NCBI GenBank assembly: GCA_030150595.1
Contig: JASLFQ010000240.1
Span: 1 to 7,086, forward strand
Direction: 5' to 3'
Length of the DNA: 7,086 nt
Source of the DNA: Aquirhabdus sp.
GTDB taxonomy: Bacteria; Pseudomonadota; Gammaproteobacteria; Pseudomonadales; Moraxellaceae
The notes below the pieces were generated by a model that saw only the letters and a program-made list of their open reading frames with translations, did no database searches and was not told where the DNA came from. Shown here piece by piece: positions 6,595 to 7,086 of the stretch (the stretch's first letter is position 1; each line of letters opens with the position of its first letter). Both the position numbers and the translations under genes were made by a program.

Positions 6595-6868
6595 GTCGGC
6601 GTGAGTTTGTTTTTTGATCGAAGTTAGTGCTTTTAAATATTTTTCATGAATATTTGTTCGTATATTTGATGCGACGTTTTTAGAGAATTAGTACTCATTT
6701 TAATGCGTTTTTCCTTAAGGTTTGCATTTTTAATTTACGTTTTAAGTGTTTATTAATTAACAATTATTATAAATAAAATAATAGTAAACTCACTAGTCAC
6801 ATTTTTTTATTGTTTTTTATTTTTCTGTAAACCATTCGTCGGATTTTTGTTCAATTCCTGTTTTTCCT

Positions 6869-6923
6869 ATGTGACAATCGCGCCTGTCAATAAATTGACT
6901 GATTCACATGCACTGCTGATGTG
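6869..6923. repeat. Cluster of nested inverted repeats upstream of the secreted-protein gene
   Basis: Several perfect short inverted repeats share this 55-bp stretch. They are ATGTGA (6869-6874) with TCACAT (6904-6909), TGACA (6872-6876) with TGTCA (6885-6889), GTCAA (6886-6890) with TTGAC (6895-6899), and CACAT (6905-6909) with ATGTG (6919-6923). The repeated TGTGA/TCACA words resemble CRP/Vfr half-sites, but no pair has the six-base spacing of a full CRP site. The cluster lies 38-92 bases before the start codon at 6961, where regulators commonly bind. No good -10/-35 pair was found; TTGACT at 6895-6900 lacks a matching -10. Confidence 0.35.
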
Positions 6924-6948
6924 GACGAAAATTATACCAATGACGAAT

Positions 6949-6954
6949 AGGAAA
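6949..6954 (+). promoter_or_regulatory. Ribosome binding site for the gene at 6961
   Basis: AGGAAA ends six bases before ATG 6961. Together with the signal peptide that begins directly at this ATG, it supports the chosen start. Confidence 0.55.
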
Positions 6955-6960
6955 CTATCC

Positions 6961-7086
6961 ATGAAATTATCTGCTCTTGTATTTGCTGGCAGCTTACTTG
7001 CCACGACACTCGCTTCGGCGACAACCGCAACTTATCAATTTTGTAGTGATTCAGGTACGACATCCAGCTGTAGTGCTGGGGGGAGT
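6961..7086 (+). CDS. Secreted protein of unknown function, cut by the right edge
   Basis: Only the first 42 codons are present and the frame is open to the window end. Residues 1-20 are a typical Sec signal peptide: Lys at position 2, a hydrophobic stretch LSALVFAGSLLATTL, and an A-S-A cleavage box at 18-20, with cutting predicted between A20 and T21. The mature start is rich in Thr and Ser, with Cys at 28 and 37 and a GGS at 40-42. Two cysteines close together in an exported protein suggest a disulfide. No lipobox is present, so it is not an obvious lipoprotein. The family is not recognisable. A surface or extracellular protein, including a PEP-CTERM type, is possible but the C-terminus is not visible. 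It follows an AT-rich gap and is unlikely to share a transcript with zipA. Confidence 0.75.
   Translation, partial: MKLSALVFAGSLLATTLASATTATYQFCSDSGTTSSCSAGGS

Larger units (their letters stand above)
6595..6960. other. AT-rich intergenic region after zipA
   Basis: There is no supported gene on either strand. By my count 6601-6840 contains 56 G/C in 240 bases (about 23%), and 6721-6780 only 7 in 60. Sequence near 6800-6826 is almost pure T with scattered A. AAATATT (6635-6641) and AATATTT (6649-6655) form a perfect but all-A/T stem. A T-run at 6609-6615 follows the zipA stop, but I could not draw a stable hairpin before it, so no intrinsic terminator is called. The composition fits a silenced or transferred segment boundary, or curved upstream DNA for the next gene. 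Confidence 0.7.

Noticed and set aside
6585..6616. Possible intrinsic terminator after zipA
   Set aside because: A T-run is present at 6609-6615, but only about three G:C pairs can be formed before it.
6834..6948. ATTCGTC (6834-6840) and GACGAAT (6942-6948) as possible element ends
   Set aside because: Arms of only 7 bp more than 100 bp apart are expected by chance. There is no transposase and no target duplication.

Overview
This window looks like the core chromosome of a gammaproteobacterium, most likely of the order Pseudomonadales and probably related to Moraxellaceae/Acinetobacter. Three things point there. The gene order GntR regulator - smc - zipA matches what I recall for Pseudomonas and Acinetobacter. 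ZipA occurs in gammaproteobacteria. The biotin ligase lacks an N-terminal DNA-binding domain, as I recall for Acinetobacter. The base composition is moderate in the genes (about 40% G+C in a zipA line that I counted). A species cannot be named from this sequence.

Layout. Positions 1-610 (minus strand) hold the N-terminal 203 codons of biotin-protein ligase (birA), whose C-terminus lies beyond the left edge. A gene-poor divergent region of about 540 bp (611-1149) separates it from a plus-strand FadR-type GntR regulator (1150-1851). This spacer contains a good sigma70-like promoter facing birA and several short perfect inverted repeats that could be operators. After a 129-bp leader with two overlapping hairpins comes smc (1981-5499, 1172 aa), a full-length chromosome-organising ATPase. 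Only three bases further on is zipA (5503-6594, 363 aa), the membrane tether for the FtsZ ring. smc and zipA almost certainly share a transcript, which couples chromosome compaction/segregation to cell division. The regulator may belong to the same unit or have its own transcript.

After zipA the composition changes sharply. The region 6595-6960 has no gene, and 6601-6840 is only about 23% G+C by my count (56 of 240). It ends in a cluster of nested inverted repeats in front of a new gene (6961 onward) that starts with a clear Sec signal peptide and is cut by the right edge. The expected next gene, ligA (NAD-dependent DNA ligase), is not here, so the conserved block has been broken or rearranged right after zipA.

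I see no CRISPR array, tRNA, rRNA, transposase or recognisable defence system. The most useful leads are the loss of ligA linkage at an AT-rich junction, the regulatory architecture between birA and the GntR gene, the degraded metal-ligand set in that regulator, and the unidentified secreted protein at the right edge.
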